From Macrosoma leucophasiata (lineage: Eukaryota; Arthropoda; Insecta; Lepidoptera; Hedylidae), in contig JAWQUS010000009.1 of NCBI GenBank assembly GCA_036365455.1, positions 6,168,001 through 6,232,000 of the forward strand: DNA of 64,000 bases. Direction: 5' to 3'. Below are positions 23,801-38,800 of this stretch, one piece after another. The first letter of the stretch is position 1. Each line of letters begins with the position of its first letter. The notes under the pieces were generated by a model. The model was not told the origin of the DNA, searched no databases, and saw nothing but the letters and a program-made list of their open reading frames with translations. Made by a program: the position numbers and the translations under genes.

Positions 23801-26800
23801 TCTATAGCAGACCAGGTAATAACCGTTTGGTTTGAAGTTCAAAGAACATGGACACATTTAGAGAGTATCTTTATGAGTTCTGAAGACATAAGAAAACAGC
23901 TCCCGGATGACTCTGCGAGATTCGACAGAGTTGACGCAGAATTCAAGGTAAACAACTATATTATAACCTTAATTGAACTACATACCGATAATGTCATAAA
24001 AATAATTAACAACATTTTTTCATTCTAGATTATATCAACTGATATGTCAAAAACCCCTAATGTAGTAAAAGGGACAAATAAAGATGGCTTAGTAGCAAAG
24101 CTCGATAGCTTACAAAAGGACTTAATAATTTGTGAAAAGGCGTTAGCAGAATACTTGGAAACTAAACGCTTAGCGTTCCCTAGATTCTATTTTGTTTCAT
24201 CAGCCGATTTGTTGGATATTTTATCTAATGGAAATCAAGCTGAATTGGTCATAAGGTTCGCTATATTTTAATTTTAAATAAGGTCTGTAGGTTTGAAATA
24301 CATAATAAAACGTTGTTGAAAATAAAAAATGCATAATTTTTATATAAAGAAGCCTTTTTTTTCAACGTTGTATATATTTACTTTTAATGGTTTTCCAGGC
24401 ATTTGACAAAATTGTTTGACTCTATAGCAAAACTTAGATTTAATGAAAATGATCCACCTGATAGCAAAGTAGCTGCAGGGATGATCGCTAAAGATGGTGA
24501 ATACGTCCCATTTCATGGAAAGTGCGATTGCACGGGAGCTGTAAGTAATAAATTAAGAATGCACATAAAAATATAATCAAGTTTATGTGCACAAATATTT
24601 TATAAGTTAGTTATTTCAATCAATTTGCAATTTGATGTAAAGATAACAATGAGAATTATTCCATTCTGAAAAATAAATTCAATATCACTTAAATTTTCGT
24701 CGCTACGGGAATTCACTCAGAGATCTTGGACTGCCAGCAGTGGCCTACACCTACTAATAAGTCCGAAAAATTTCATATACAAGAGGCTAATAATAAAGTA
24801 TTGTAAAAATCATTGCCTATATTTTAGGTGGAAATATGGCTTAATCGACTACAAGACATAATGAGATCATCGATCCGCCAATATTTTAGTGAAGCAATAG
24901 TTTCATATGAAGAAAAACCTCGAGAGCAATGGCTGTTCGACTTCATGGCACAAGTGTCGTTGTGCTGTTCACAAATCTGGTGGACAACCGAAGTTAATAT
25001 GGCGTTCGCGAGACTAGAAGAAGGTTATGACAACGCTCTCAAAGATTATTACAAAAAACAACTGTCTCAACTAAGTACATTAATTACATTATTAATAGGA
25101 GAATTGAGTAAACAAGACAGGCAGAAAATCATGACGATATGTACGATAGACGTGCATTCAAGAGATGTTGTGGGCAAGATGATTCAAGGCAAAGTTGAGG
25201 CGGGATCGGCGTTTCAATGGCAGTCACAACTCAGACACAGGTTCTGAGACATTACATCATCTGCACTATTTAGTTACAGGTCATTCATTTTTATTAACAC
25301 ACGATTTTAAAGTTTGGTTTTTTATTTTACTCATAATTAATCATTTCGCTAAAAAGCTTGCGTGAAATTTGTATTTATCACATTGATATAAATCATCAGA
25401 TCAAGTCAAATGTTTATCGTATTATAATAAACGTTGGTTTATATATTTCATATCTCTATAGGGATTATACCATATTGATTTAATTTCTAAGAACCACAAT
25501 AATATCGGCGATATTCTCTTGTTTGCCCTCCAGTTTTAATACAGATGCTCATGCTCCTTTCTTGGCAAGAAAGTCAATAACTCAATGGAGTAATTTTAAA
25601 CAATAGTTGCCAACTATGTGTGTGTAGTGGCAATCAAACCTGTTATTTTAACTGCTATTTTAATGTATTAGGGTTGATCTAGTTTTTATTTGTTTATTTT
25701 TCATAGTAATTGAAATAACCAACCTTACAGGTGGGGAGATAAAGAAGGTCACTGCTTCGCTAATATTTGTGATGCCCAATTCCTGTACAGTTATGAATAT
25801 TTGGGCAATACACCAAGATTAGTAATAACACCTCTAACTGATCGTTGCTATATCACTTTGACTCAGGTAATAACCACAACAAGGGAAAGTTATTAAAAAA
25901 TAAGGTTTACAATACAAGCAAATTGGGTTGGTTTATTTATCAAAATATAATATCATTTTAGTCACTACATTTGATCATGGGTGGAGGGCCAGCTGGTCCG
26001 GCCGGTACTGGGAAAACCGAAACTACCAAAGATTTAGGAAGGGCTCTTGGTATTATGGTCTACGTATTCAATTGCTCTGAACAGATGGATTATCAGGTAA
26101 AAACTGATCTTATTACTAGCGTCTTAAATTGTTTATCTTTGTATTTTAATAAGTCCATTTTTATTTTAGTCATGTGGAAATATTTATAAAGGGTTGGCAC
26201 AGACAGGGGCTTGGGGATGTTTTGATGAGTTTAATAGAATTTCCGTTGAAGTGTTATCTGTTGTAGCGGTACAAGTAAAATCAGTGCAAGATGCTATAAG
26301 GTATGCATATTGCCTATATATTTCTAAACATTCGTTGCTGGAATATTTTATTCTGAATCAATTGAAATTTTTATTTTTATTTTAGAGACAAAAAAGAAAA
26401 GTTTAATTTCATGGGGGAAATAATTGTACTGGTCCCTTCTGTCGGTATATTCATAACAATGAATCCAGGTTATGCTGGCAGAACAGAACTGCCAGAGAAT
26501 CTTAAAGCCTTATTCAGACCGTGTGCAATGGTCGTACCCGATTTTGAATTGATTTGTGAAATTATGTTGGTCGCTGAAGGATTTCAAGAAGCTAAAATTC
26601 TAGCTAGAAAGTTTATCACTTTATATACCTTATGCAAAGAACTATTATCGAAACAAGATCATTATGATTGGGGATTACGTGCAATAAAATCGGTGCTTGT
26701 TGTGGCTGGCTCGTTGAAAGTAAGTACTTTTAAAGTCAAGGGACTGTCAACTTGTTGGATGCACATTCATAATAATAAAATATTTATTTTACTCTGTTTC

Positions 26801-29800
26801 TTTAGCGAGGCGATCCAGGTAGGCCCGAAGAAGAAGTTTTAATGAGGACATTACGAGACTTCAATATACCAAAAATAGTCACTGATGATATGCCTGTCTT
26901 CATGGGTTTAATTGGCGATTTATTCCCGGCTCTCGAGGTACCCAGAAAACGTGACTTAGAATTTGAAAGAACAGTCAAACAAGCTGCAATGGATTTATCG
27001 TTGCAACCTGAAGATAATTTTATATTAAAAGTAGTGCAATTAGAAGAACTACTTGAAGTTCGTCATTCTGTTTTTATAGTTGGTAACGCTGGCACTGGTA
27101 AAACGCAAGTATGGAAAACTTTATTCAAAACTTACCAAAATTTAAGGAAAAAACCTATTTATAATGATTTGAATCCCAAAGCAGTCACGAATGACGAATT
27201 ATTTGGTATTATAAATCCAGCGACACGCGAATGGAAGGATGGTTTATTTTCTGTAATAATGAGAGATCAAGCGAATTTACCTGGAGATAATCCAAAATGG
27301 ATACTCCTGGATGGCGACATCGATCCAATGTGGATTGAGTCACTAAACACAGTGATGGATGATAATAAAATTTTGACTCTCGCTAGCAATGAGCGAATAG
27401 CATTGACGCCGTCGATGAGACTTATGTTTGAAATATCCAATCTTCGTACGGCGACACCTGCTACAGTATCTAGAGCGGGTATACTTTATATCAATCCCCA
27501 AGACTTGGGATGGAATCCGTAAGTATTTACTGTTCATATTTAATTTCATGTATAATTGTATTTAAATGCACTTTTAAATTATATTACTGTTACCTTTCCT
27601 AATCAAAATATGGAAACCTTGAATTAAAATAATAACATTTGTAGGTACGTCACAAGTTGGGTGGAGACGAGGAAAATTCCGGCTGAGAAGTCCAATCTTG
27701 TTATACTATTTGATAAATACATACCTCCCTGTTTGGAAACTGTTAGAAACAGGTTCAAGAAGATAACACCTATAGCTGACATGGCGCACGTACAAATGCT
27801 TTGTCATCTTCTTAATTGTCTGTTTGTCCCTGAGAACACCCCACCCGAGTGTCCTAAGGAGTGGCATGATATATTTTTCGTGTTTGCCTGCGTCTGGGCA
27901 TTCGGATCTGCCATGTTCCAGGACACAAGTGTGGATTACAGAGTTGGTAAGTATTTCTATAGTCTTGTATTATTACAAATATTGTTAGAATTAATACAGC
28001 TCTTAAAAAATATATAATTAAACATTTTTCAGCACCGTAGGTATTCAAGATAGATCTCAAGAAAACGCTTTTTGTTGATCGACATTAATTAAAGATTATT
28101 ATCACTACTTACAGTTATTTTTATCTGATTATTATCTATATATCGGCACGGACGAATTATTAGTTTCATCGTCCGACATAGTGGGCGTATAAAGCGGGTA
28201 GTCGAGCAACGAAACAACGAATTACACAATTAATTACACTCACAAGTCACTATACACAATCACAACACCGTATCAGACCGAAACGACAGAAACAGTTCCT
28301 AGCTTGGAGGAGAACTTATCACGAGAACGATCAAATGGTAAGTGAGTCTTGATCCGACCTCCCCTCCAACGGCTAGGCTCTGTTGTAGCACGAAGCTAAT
28401 TGCAACATGGCGATGGTGGCGCCCTTTACCGGAACTTGTGCTTTGTCAATTATCGGTCCGTACTAGTGACCGTCTCCGACATATACATATAAAATGCTAT
28501 GTCCTGAATGGCTGATTCACGGATCGACGCAAAGCCTGAACCGCTGACCATAGAAACCTGAAACATGGAGTTTGTGTTATTTGTATGACATAGGCATCCG
28601 ATAAGAAAGGATTTTCCAAAATTCCACCCCTAAGTGGATGAACAACGGAGACAAAGTTCGTATGGGATTGATTGACGTGATTCTTTGGTTCAATCTACTT
28701 CAAAAATATACCGATTTGTATAATATGAAGTAGTATCCCGTATGCCAAACAAATATCAAAATTTTCTTTACGTAGGTACCTACAAAGACCCAAGTTTCAT
28801 CTTTGTACGAAACTTGTCAGGAAGGTACTATAAATATAGGTAGTAGACGTCCGCTACGAAAGAACGGATTAGGGTCATAGCTCACTGCAGTCAACCGGCA
28901 CCCGACCAGCACCGCCTCGTTTTACGGCGTCCACTCGTTTTCGACGGGTGGTCCACGGGTGAACGACGCTATGTTACTTATGAACTGCAAGCCGTTAACG
29001 CGCGGGCGGCGCGCGGTCCAGTTGGGAACAGCGAGTTGGCATTGCAAAGTCAACGCAAGACAATATAGTGGTCACCGAGTGGTCCACTCCCCGCCCGCGC
29101 GTTGACGGCTTGCGGTCGAGGCAATACGGAGTGGAGTTGATGTGATAAGCGCAGACCGCTCGAGGCGGTCGGGTCGGACGTCAGCTATGACCCTTGCGAA
29201 GATATTGCATGTTATTTCGATCAAAAACGACATCCACGCGGGCGAAGCTCCAGGATTCAGCTAGTTAATTATATTTCTATTTTTGTGCAGAATTTACAAA
29301 ATGGTGGGCGAATGAATTTAAAACCGTCAAATTTCCCGCGGGCGGGACTGTATTTGATTACTATATTGATTCTGAAACAAAACAATTCACGCCGTGGACA
29401 GAAAAAATTACCAAATTCGAATTGGACATAGATATTCCTTTACAGGTGATTTTGAAATGATATACTAATAAATATACTATTTTAACAGACTGTTTCCATG
29501 TTCTATCATTGACATAAAGTTCTTAGAGGAAATTGAACTTTTGAATTACCTAACAGAACAATAACTGTTTAGTTCAAAATTGTAGGCCGTGCTGGTTCCA
29601 ACTGCTGAAACAATAAGAGTAAGATATTTCTTAGATTTACTGATGAAGAACAAACATCCAGTGATGTTAGTTGGAGGAGCCGGTTGCGGTAAAACTGTTT
29701 TGGTTAACGAGAAATTGCAGGGGTATGTATGAGTTTCAAAATGGTCATAATAGTATGACAAGAAATGCAAAATTACCATTTATATTTCAGACTACCAGAG

Positions 29801-32800
29801 AGTTACGCAATACAATCAGTACCGTTCAATTTTTATACATCATCAGAGATGTTGCAGAAGGTTCTAGAAAAGCCTTTAGAAAAGAAAGCCGGGAGGAACT
29901 ATGGTCCTCCAGGCAGCAAAACACTGATCTATTTCATCGACGATATGAATATGCCCGAAGTGGACGCGTATGGTACTGTGCAACCTCACACAATCATAAG
30001 GCAGCATTTAGACTACAACCATTGGTATGACCGTACCAAGCTAAGTCTGAAAGACATACACAATACTCAATACGTGTCTTGCATGAACCCAACGTCTGGC
30101 AGTTTTACGATCAATCCACGCTTGCAAAGACATTTTTGTGTGTTCGCAATCAGCTTTCCGAATGCCGAGGCTTTAAATAACATCTACCACTCGATTTTGA
30201 GCCAGCATTTAGCAAATCCGGAGCTCAGGATTGGAGGGCAAATCGCAAAACTGTCAAGTAAGTTCATGTCTTATTAATTTAATATGTTCTTAGGTTCTCA
30301 AGACGTACATTCATTGAATTATAGTTGTATATATAATAATATACACATACGTCACATTTCTTCGATGAATTATCCTTATGGTAATAAAGAGATACCTTTT
30401 CATTATTTTTTTTTTGACAAGCCATTTGGTTTAGTTTGTCATGATCATTTTAATCGAGTCTCAATATTCATATGGCCTACAGATATTTCTTTTAGATCTG
30501 GGTGTTTGTGTATGTGCTGTGTGTGTATAACGGCACTTACAGGTTTACTCCTAGGGTGAGGATGCAAAAAAAAGGATGATTTCACTGTTTATGCGTGTGT
30601 TAATGAGTAATTTGTAATCATCTCCTTTTCAGCGAACGTTGTGTCAGCAGCAATAGCTCTGCATAATAAAGTGTCTCAAATATTTTTACCTACGGCCATC
30701 AAGTTCCATTACATTTTCAATTTGAGAGATTTGTCAAATGTTTTCCAGGTAAATCCTTATATTTTACTATTTTTTTTTATTTTAAACAAGATTAAGTAGT
30801 CGTGCAAGATCACGGCTCAGAGAGTAAGTTATAAGTATTGTTTTTTTTTTCATGCAAATATTCTCAATAATAGCCCTTAATCCCTCCAGACACGAGAAAA
30901 ATATGACAATTGAAATTCAATTGTGTCTGGGCGCCGGTGGCCTTACGATTCTTGAAAGATTAAGAAGGTTGGAAAAGTAACAGGTGATTGTGAAGGTTCA
31001 TTCACCATCTAAATGGGATCCAAAAAAATACCTTGTGATTCATGAGTGTTTGACATAGAGCAACAAGGGCTACCGGTCGCCGCGGACCGGAGGGGAGTAG
31101 CCATAGCGTTAATTACCGATGCAAAGCAGTCTGTAATTATTTGCGAGAGGAACGTCGCGTGATACACACACACTTCAAAAATCGTCTATTACTACGAAAC
31201 TCACACCTTGACTTTAACAAAATACATATACAATTCCACGCACACATTTAAACATCTGGGCTACAAGCGTAGGTACACTTGTACTTGTACTTTGACAGAG
31301 GGAAAAGCCTGCATATGGCTACTCCCCTCCCACGTTACTCTATGCTGTTAGATGAACCTGCCCACTCACTATTTTTAAAAGTTAATATGCAAGTCACATT
31401 TTTAAATTATACTTTACTCAATATTTTTACTTGAGTTACGATACGATGTAATATTTTGAAACTATATATCAACTTATGAAATAACTGATTATTTATTTTA
31501 AGTTAAAACTTGACAATTCCTATGATGAGAATTTTGGATTTTCCAGGGATTCTTATTCAGTACTAATGAGTGCTTGGAGAGTCCCTCCGACATAATTCGG
31601 CTGTGGTTGCACGAGACACATCGGGTGTATGGCGACAAGCTCACTGAAGACAAAGACATTGATGCTTTCCTCAAAATGCAGGTGGACCTTTGCAAGAAAA
31701 ACTTTGAGGTAACATTCTGTATTTTGTAGTGTCTCTATTCGTGTCTATTTAGAGTATGTGTCAAAGAGTATACTAATATTAACACGTTCGTTTTCTTTAG
31801 ACTGTGCTAATATGGTATGTGTAAAAGTAATTAAATGTAAAGTGATGTGTCAGGGAACTAGACTGATAGTTTATTCTAGACAAATACCACCTCAGTCTTC
31901 CCGAGACCACGGAAGCTGAAAAGCGACCGAAACGCTTATTTCAATAAGTTGTCGAAGTTATAATTAGTATTTTTTCTTATATTTCATATTAATTTGTCTA
32001 AATTGTGGAGTCAGAGTTTATCAAAATTATCGAAGCTTTCCAAATTAAAATAAAAAAAATTTTTTTCATGGTTCTGCTAGTATACTATACTGATAGGAAA
32101 CCTTGAGCCGATTTCACGTGTATTTTATTGTAACAATAAAATGAATTTACTAAAGCTATTCAGTTTTGATTGATGAATACTACTTTATCAAAGCAAATCT
32201 TCTATGGATCTATAATTTATTCATAGAATTTTGGGAGTCTTTAATCTTAAATCAACAATACTGCGCTTTTATTTACAATCAATTGTCTATGGTCGACGAT
32301 GACTTTGAACTTTGAACTGTTGTCAGGAATAGAACGTTGAAAAAAATCAGATTTAGATAATACACTATAGCTTACAATGTTGGGAATATCCATGTAATTT
32401 ATGACATACATTTAAATTATATTTTGTCATTGTATCTTCTTTAACCCACGTAATATACTTTTTCAAAAAACATTATATGTAGGTATACCCATTGCTTAAA
32501 ATAACGGAATCTACTAATCGAATAATTTTAACTACTTGCCGCTAAATTCTAATGTTCAGCACTATGAAAAAAGTAAATCTAACCGCTCAACCCACAAAAG
32601 TAAATCTAACCGTATCCATGATGTATGTATGTGTATGTATGCACGCCAGGTCTCTAACGGGGTAGGCAGAGTGTGGAGCGGTTCCATGATCATTTTGAAA
32701 AACCCGTTGACCTCTTAGACTAATATAGCAAAACAAAAATTATGCAAATCATTTAAATCTTTTTTTTTTTAAATAGATAAATAGATACTTCGTAGATAGA

Positions 32801-35800
32801 TAGAGCTCTAGGCTCACAGTATGCCAAGCTAAGCAGGTTAACGGATAGCGAGATGGCAAGTTATTCTCATCATAAGTATCTACTACAAATATAAAGATAT
32901 ATATATTTTTTTTAATTATTTCATTAAATTGACAGACAAGCAGACGGGCCACCTGATGGTAAGTGGTCACTGTCGCCTATGAACATTTGCAACACCAGGG
33001 GATTTGCCAACGCGCTGCCAGCCCTGACGGACTCTTTTGACGCCATTTTTGAAGAACCCCATATTGTAGCACCGAGGGAACACCTCAGAGGGAAGTTCGT
33101 TCCACAATTTACACGTTCTGGGAAGAAACGAACGAGAAAACCGCACCGTTGAGCACTGCCAGGTGTCCAGTCGGTGAGGGTGAAACTTCTCTCTTCGGCG
33201 GGTAGTACGGTGTAGAAAAAGAGACGGTGGCACCATGTCGAACAGTTCGACAGAGCACTCACCATTATAGAGACGGTATAACACGCACAGACTACCAATA
33301 TCTCTGCGCAGGCTAAGAATTATGATATACTTGTTACGTAATGATTATAATAACCAATATTGTATTATAACAGGATATAGACGAAGGTGTGGTATTTGAG
33401 CGACCCAATATCTACTGTCATTTCGCTGGAGGTATCGGCGAGCCGAAATACATGCCTATCACGTCATGGGAGCAGCTGAATAAATTGCTGACTGAAGCCA
33501 TGGCAAGTTTTAATGACCTGATCGCGGCTATGAATCTCGTGTTGTTTGAAGATGCTATGATGCACATATGCAGGTAAATTGAAAAAATATTGTTTCAAGA
33601 TGTATTTGTGAAAGAACAAGTTTGACTTTTTAAAACAACTTCCAGAATGTAAGTTATTAAATAAATTATACACTTATAAACTTTCGATCAGTGCTAATAT
33701 GTACTAAAGTTTAATTTAGAAAGTAATTACAAATTTTGTAATTTATCAGGCATTTTTTAGAATTCTATCACCAGATCAATCTGAGTCCAAGTTAAACCAG
33801 TGGTAAATCTGAGGTCCTGATTTGACTCAAGCCTTTTACCATTAAGCAGCCGAGGTAATTTAACAAAGACAAGGACAAAAATGAATGAATATGGTTTCAG
33901 GATAAGCCGCATTCTAGAAAGTCCCAGAGGTAGCGCACTCCTTGTAGGAGTGGGCGGTTCGGGTAAACAATCGCTGTCACGATTAGCCGCTTTTATATCC
34001 AGTCTTGAAGTACTGCAAATACAACTCAAGAAAGGGTATGGAGTGTCTGATCTTAAGGTTAGTACAACTCTATATTTATATTTTAATATGTTCAATAATT
34101 AATAATAATAATGATAATGAGTGATATAATAATAATTGTATTTTTATACTGTTTTTCCAAATTGTATTTAAATTATTTGTAAATTTTCTCATAAATGATT
34201 GGAACACAGAAAATTTAAAAAAATTGTAACGAAAAAAAAAAACATATAAATTAAATATTAATTTATGTAGCTTATAGGCATGCATGTTTTGGATTACAAT
34301 TTAGATCATTACTCTTATACAAACTCCTGAGTGTTAAATGAAATTGTTATCTGTTTTGTGTGCTATATTGATAATAAGTAAATAAATAAAATAAACTCTG
34401 TTAATATTTGTTACTGCTGATATAGTTTTCCCGGATAATTATGTGGGAGTAAGAAACATGATCTACTAATCGATAAATTACAGTGTATTATCCTATAGGA
34501 AAAAAATAATATCAATGCATTGCCTGATACCAGATTAGGTTAGGTACCTATATATTTTCGCTATGTCAGTGTATACAGTATATGTCGTAGTATTCCCGTA
34601 CCACAAATGTGAAAAAAGCTTTCATTTAGCTAATCTGACGCCTACACTCTCGGACTCTGAAACTAGAACTTTAGACACTGAAATATAAAACGTACATGTA
34701 AAAGGGAGCGCCACTAAAGATATATTTCAACTATGAAGATCTTGTAAAATTCTATAGGGGTTTTTGACAGCGAAACACTTAACGCTTGGCATGATATCGA
34801 AACTAAGATACTTTATAAAGAAATATCAATGGAAGCTTTTAAACACTTTTCACTTGTATTGCTACTTACAGAACGAGCTATCAGGTCTATACATCAAGAC
34901 AGGTCTAAAGAACGTGGGTATAATGTTCCTGATGACCGATGCCCAAGTGGCTAACGAACAGTTTTTAGTACTCATCAATGATCTATTGGCTTCTGGCGAG
35001 GTTGCCGACCTATTCCCTGATGATGAAATAGAAAATATAATCGGAGGTGTTAGGAATGAGGTAAATTATATCACTACATACAAATGCTGGTGATAGCTAA
35101 ATTTCATGTATATTTGTTTGCTAGAAGTGAAACGTTCTCTTACAACAATTTAGCAGAATGCTAAGAATAAAATATTATAAACCTTATTTTTACTAATCTA
35201 GTACTAAGGGCGTTCTAGAATCCAAGTCATGGAACTGGTCTTTTTCAGGTAAAAGGCGCAGGTTTGCCAGATACAAGAGAAATTTGTTGGAAGTTCTTTA
35301 TAGACAGAGTAAGAAAGCAATTAAAAGTAGTTCTTTGCTTCTCGCCCGTCGGTTCCACGCTAAGGGTCCGCTCTCGGAAGTTTCCGGCCCTGATCAACTG
35401 CACGTCAATCAATTGGTTCCATGAATGGCCTCAAGAGGCGTTGGTGTCTGTGTCTATGAGGTTTTTGGAAGAGCTTCGTGTTCTACCCGTAAGTTGCAAT
35501 TACGATTTATTATTTCTTAATTTTTTTTCCACAAATATTGTTTTTGTTCTAATCAATGTTTGGATTCTAAAGTGTTATTTTGTGTTGATTGTTTAGGTCA
35601 ACACATATAAGTGGGCGTCATATTTTGCTCAATTTTTTTAAATTTTATATTTGCGAGTTTGAGGAAGTCCGAGTTAACTTAAAAAAATATTTTTTACTTT
35701 AGATCACCTTAAGAGACTCAATATCTAGATTCATGGCATACGTGCATACATCAGTAAACACAATATCGAAAGCGTACTTGGCGAACGAGAGGCGATATAA

Positions 35801-38800
35801 CTACACTACACCTAAGAGCTATCTTGAACAAATCAGCTTGTACTCCAAGCTGGTGAACAACAAGACGGAGGATCTGCGCGCCAAGATTGTTAGGTGAGAG
35901 ACAATATCGATGTTGAGACAGTTGACAGATGGACAAAAATCTGGTCTAAGGCACTTTTTAGATAAATAAATAACGCCAATTTTGCACAACATCAGGAAAT
36001 TGAGATTTTTTGTATTGATTGACAGAGGAAACATGTCTTGAAATTTTAGTTTGCATGTGTTCTTTTAAGTATGGGTACATTTATAATTTCACCGTCACTT
36101 CTAAGTACCCGATCGATTTATCAGAAATCTTATGCTAAAATAAAATAAAAATTACATGAAATTTCATATAACCATTAACTGACTTGAGAATATTTTATTT
36201 AAATATTTTGTTGTTACTGCTTGAGTAAAAGTGTAAGAAACATTCATCCAAAAATGCTCACATTTATAATATTAATTGGATAGGTATTTAAATTATAATA
36301 ATATATGTTTAATATAAGGTTGGAGAATGGTTTAGAGAAGTTACGAAGCACAGCAGCGCAAGTGGAACAACTAAAAGTGAAGCTTGCGATACAAGAAGTA
36401 GAATTACACTCGAAGAATGAAGCTGCCGATAAACTTATTGAAATGGTCGGCATTGAAACTGCTAAAGTGCAGAGCGAGAAAGCCCTTGGTACGTTTATTT
36501 GACTTTCATGCAGGTTAAAAGATATAATAACACGAGACAATTTTTTTCTTTTTAGCCATTATTTATGTAGAATATCGAAACTTTTAAATTACACCTCAAT
36601 ATTTAAAACATAATTTTGTAGAAAGAAAGAAAGTAATTTTAGGAATCGTTCATATTCAAAATACGAAGGTTTTCATTAGAAAATGGAAGATATAATTTTA
36701 CTAATAATTTTACTCCAAACATTCAAACTTAAAGATCAATATACAAAATTGTTTATCGATTTTGTCCATATTTTCCTCCTTTTGGAATGATAAATAATCA
36801 AAAATCAAACTCATAACAGCTGACGAAGAAGAAGAGAAGGTAGCAATCATTACGGAGGAAGTGTCAAAAAAGCAAAAGGATTGCGCTGAAGACCTTATCA
36901 AAGCTGAACCGGCTCTCGTCGCAGCACAAGAAGCTTTGAATACGTTGAACAAAGCGAACCTCACTGAGTTGAAGTCGTTTGGTTCACCCCCGGGCGCAGT
37001 GACTAATGTTACTGCCGCTGTTATGGTGTTGACGGCTCCTGGAGGGAAGATCCCTAAGGATAGAAGTTGGAAGAATGCTAAGGTAATATTGATTATTATC
37101 AATATTTATCTCACCTAGTACTCTATAACATTATATGTATACAAACAACATGATATTGACCACCCTTTTAGGTGTCGTTCGTATTATCATTCGAATTTAA
37201 GAATTAAAATATTCATTTGTATTATTTTTATAATTTGCTGTTTACGAGAATACAATGAGGTGAAGGAGAGAAATATTTTTTCACACCCATTACGTAGCTA
37301 TAGAAGAATAAAATCATGTGTTTATTACAGATGATGATGGCGAAAGTGGACGTGTTTTTGGAGTCATTGGTTACTTATGACAAAGAGAACATTCATCCTG
37401 ATGTTATAAAAGCTATAGCGCCATATTTGAAGGATTCCGAATTTGAACCTGGTATGGATTATGCTAAATTTCAACAATTATAACTCAGTTTTGATATTGT
37501 TATGCAATAAAAGCTAAGGGGTTTGCCATCAACAAACATGTATACAGAAAAATTTGACTGCGGGCAGGAATAAAAATTCTTTTTTTATTCTTTTTTCCAT
37601 TTTTTCTTCAATTTCTAAACTTCACTCGCATGTGTTATTGCGAAAAATTAAAATATCACAAACAAGTATTTATTTTACTAGTTTAACAAGACGCTCTATC
37701 TTGCGTGTGTTAACATTACTTTTGTATTGCCATCAGAATTCGTGAGAAGCAAATCAGCCGCAGCAGCTGGTCTTTGTGCGTGGGTGATAAATATAATAAA
37801 ATTTTACGAGGTGTTCTGTGACGTAGAGCCTAAACGGAAGGCGCTGCAGGCTGCCAATGCAGAACTAGCAGCTGCCAAGGAGAAGCTTAAATCTATCAAA
37901 GCTAAAGTTGCTGTGAGTTCTCTTGGAGATATTTCTAAAAGATTTTTTTCAGATGGAACGCATCATATAGTTATAATGTCCAACCTCACGACTTATAAAA
38001 TACTTTTAAATGTTTTAAACTTTCACGATTTGTATTCATATTTTTATATTGTAAACGGGACTTAATCGAGTACTATTTTAATCGAAATATTTACCTCGAC
38101 ACTCGACGTTTCGGCCGTAATGCAACGGCCATAGTCACGAGTTGACTGCTGCTCCATGGTGTCATCGTCTCGTACCCGCGCCAGTTCTTCGAACTACCCG
38201 CGGTTGGTCGTCATTATTTCGATTCAATACATTAAGGTCCCGACACACAACGCTCACAACATCCGACGATTTATCCGAAGATACAATCCGACGCGAAGCG
38301 CGCATGGCCCAGCGGCTGGTGTAGATCGTAAGCGATCTGCTCGGTTAAGCACTACGGGCGCGGTCGGGTAGTGTGATGGGTGACCGCTAGTGGCAAATTA
38401 AAATGCGCGTTTCCGTGCTTCGGAGGGCACGTTAAGCCGTCGGTCCCGGTTGCTATCGATAGATAGCAGTCGTTAAACCTTGTCGCAGGCCTTATGGGCG
38501 GTTTGAAAACATCCGACAGCGGGTTGGCCACTAACCCACCCACCTCCACCAATCCGCATTGGAGCAGCGTGGTGGAGTAAGCTCCAGGCCTCCCCCCAAA
38601 AAGGGGAGAGACTCGTGCCCAGCAGTGGGACGTATAATGGGTTGCCATTATTATTATTATTATTACAATCCGACGTCTACATTGCCCGATAACCGGATTC
38701 CACGAAACTGACACTCTATATCCATCCGTGACTCACTCCGTGATCCTCGAGGTAAATATTTCGATTAAAATAGTACGCGATTAAGTCCCGTTTACAATAT

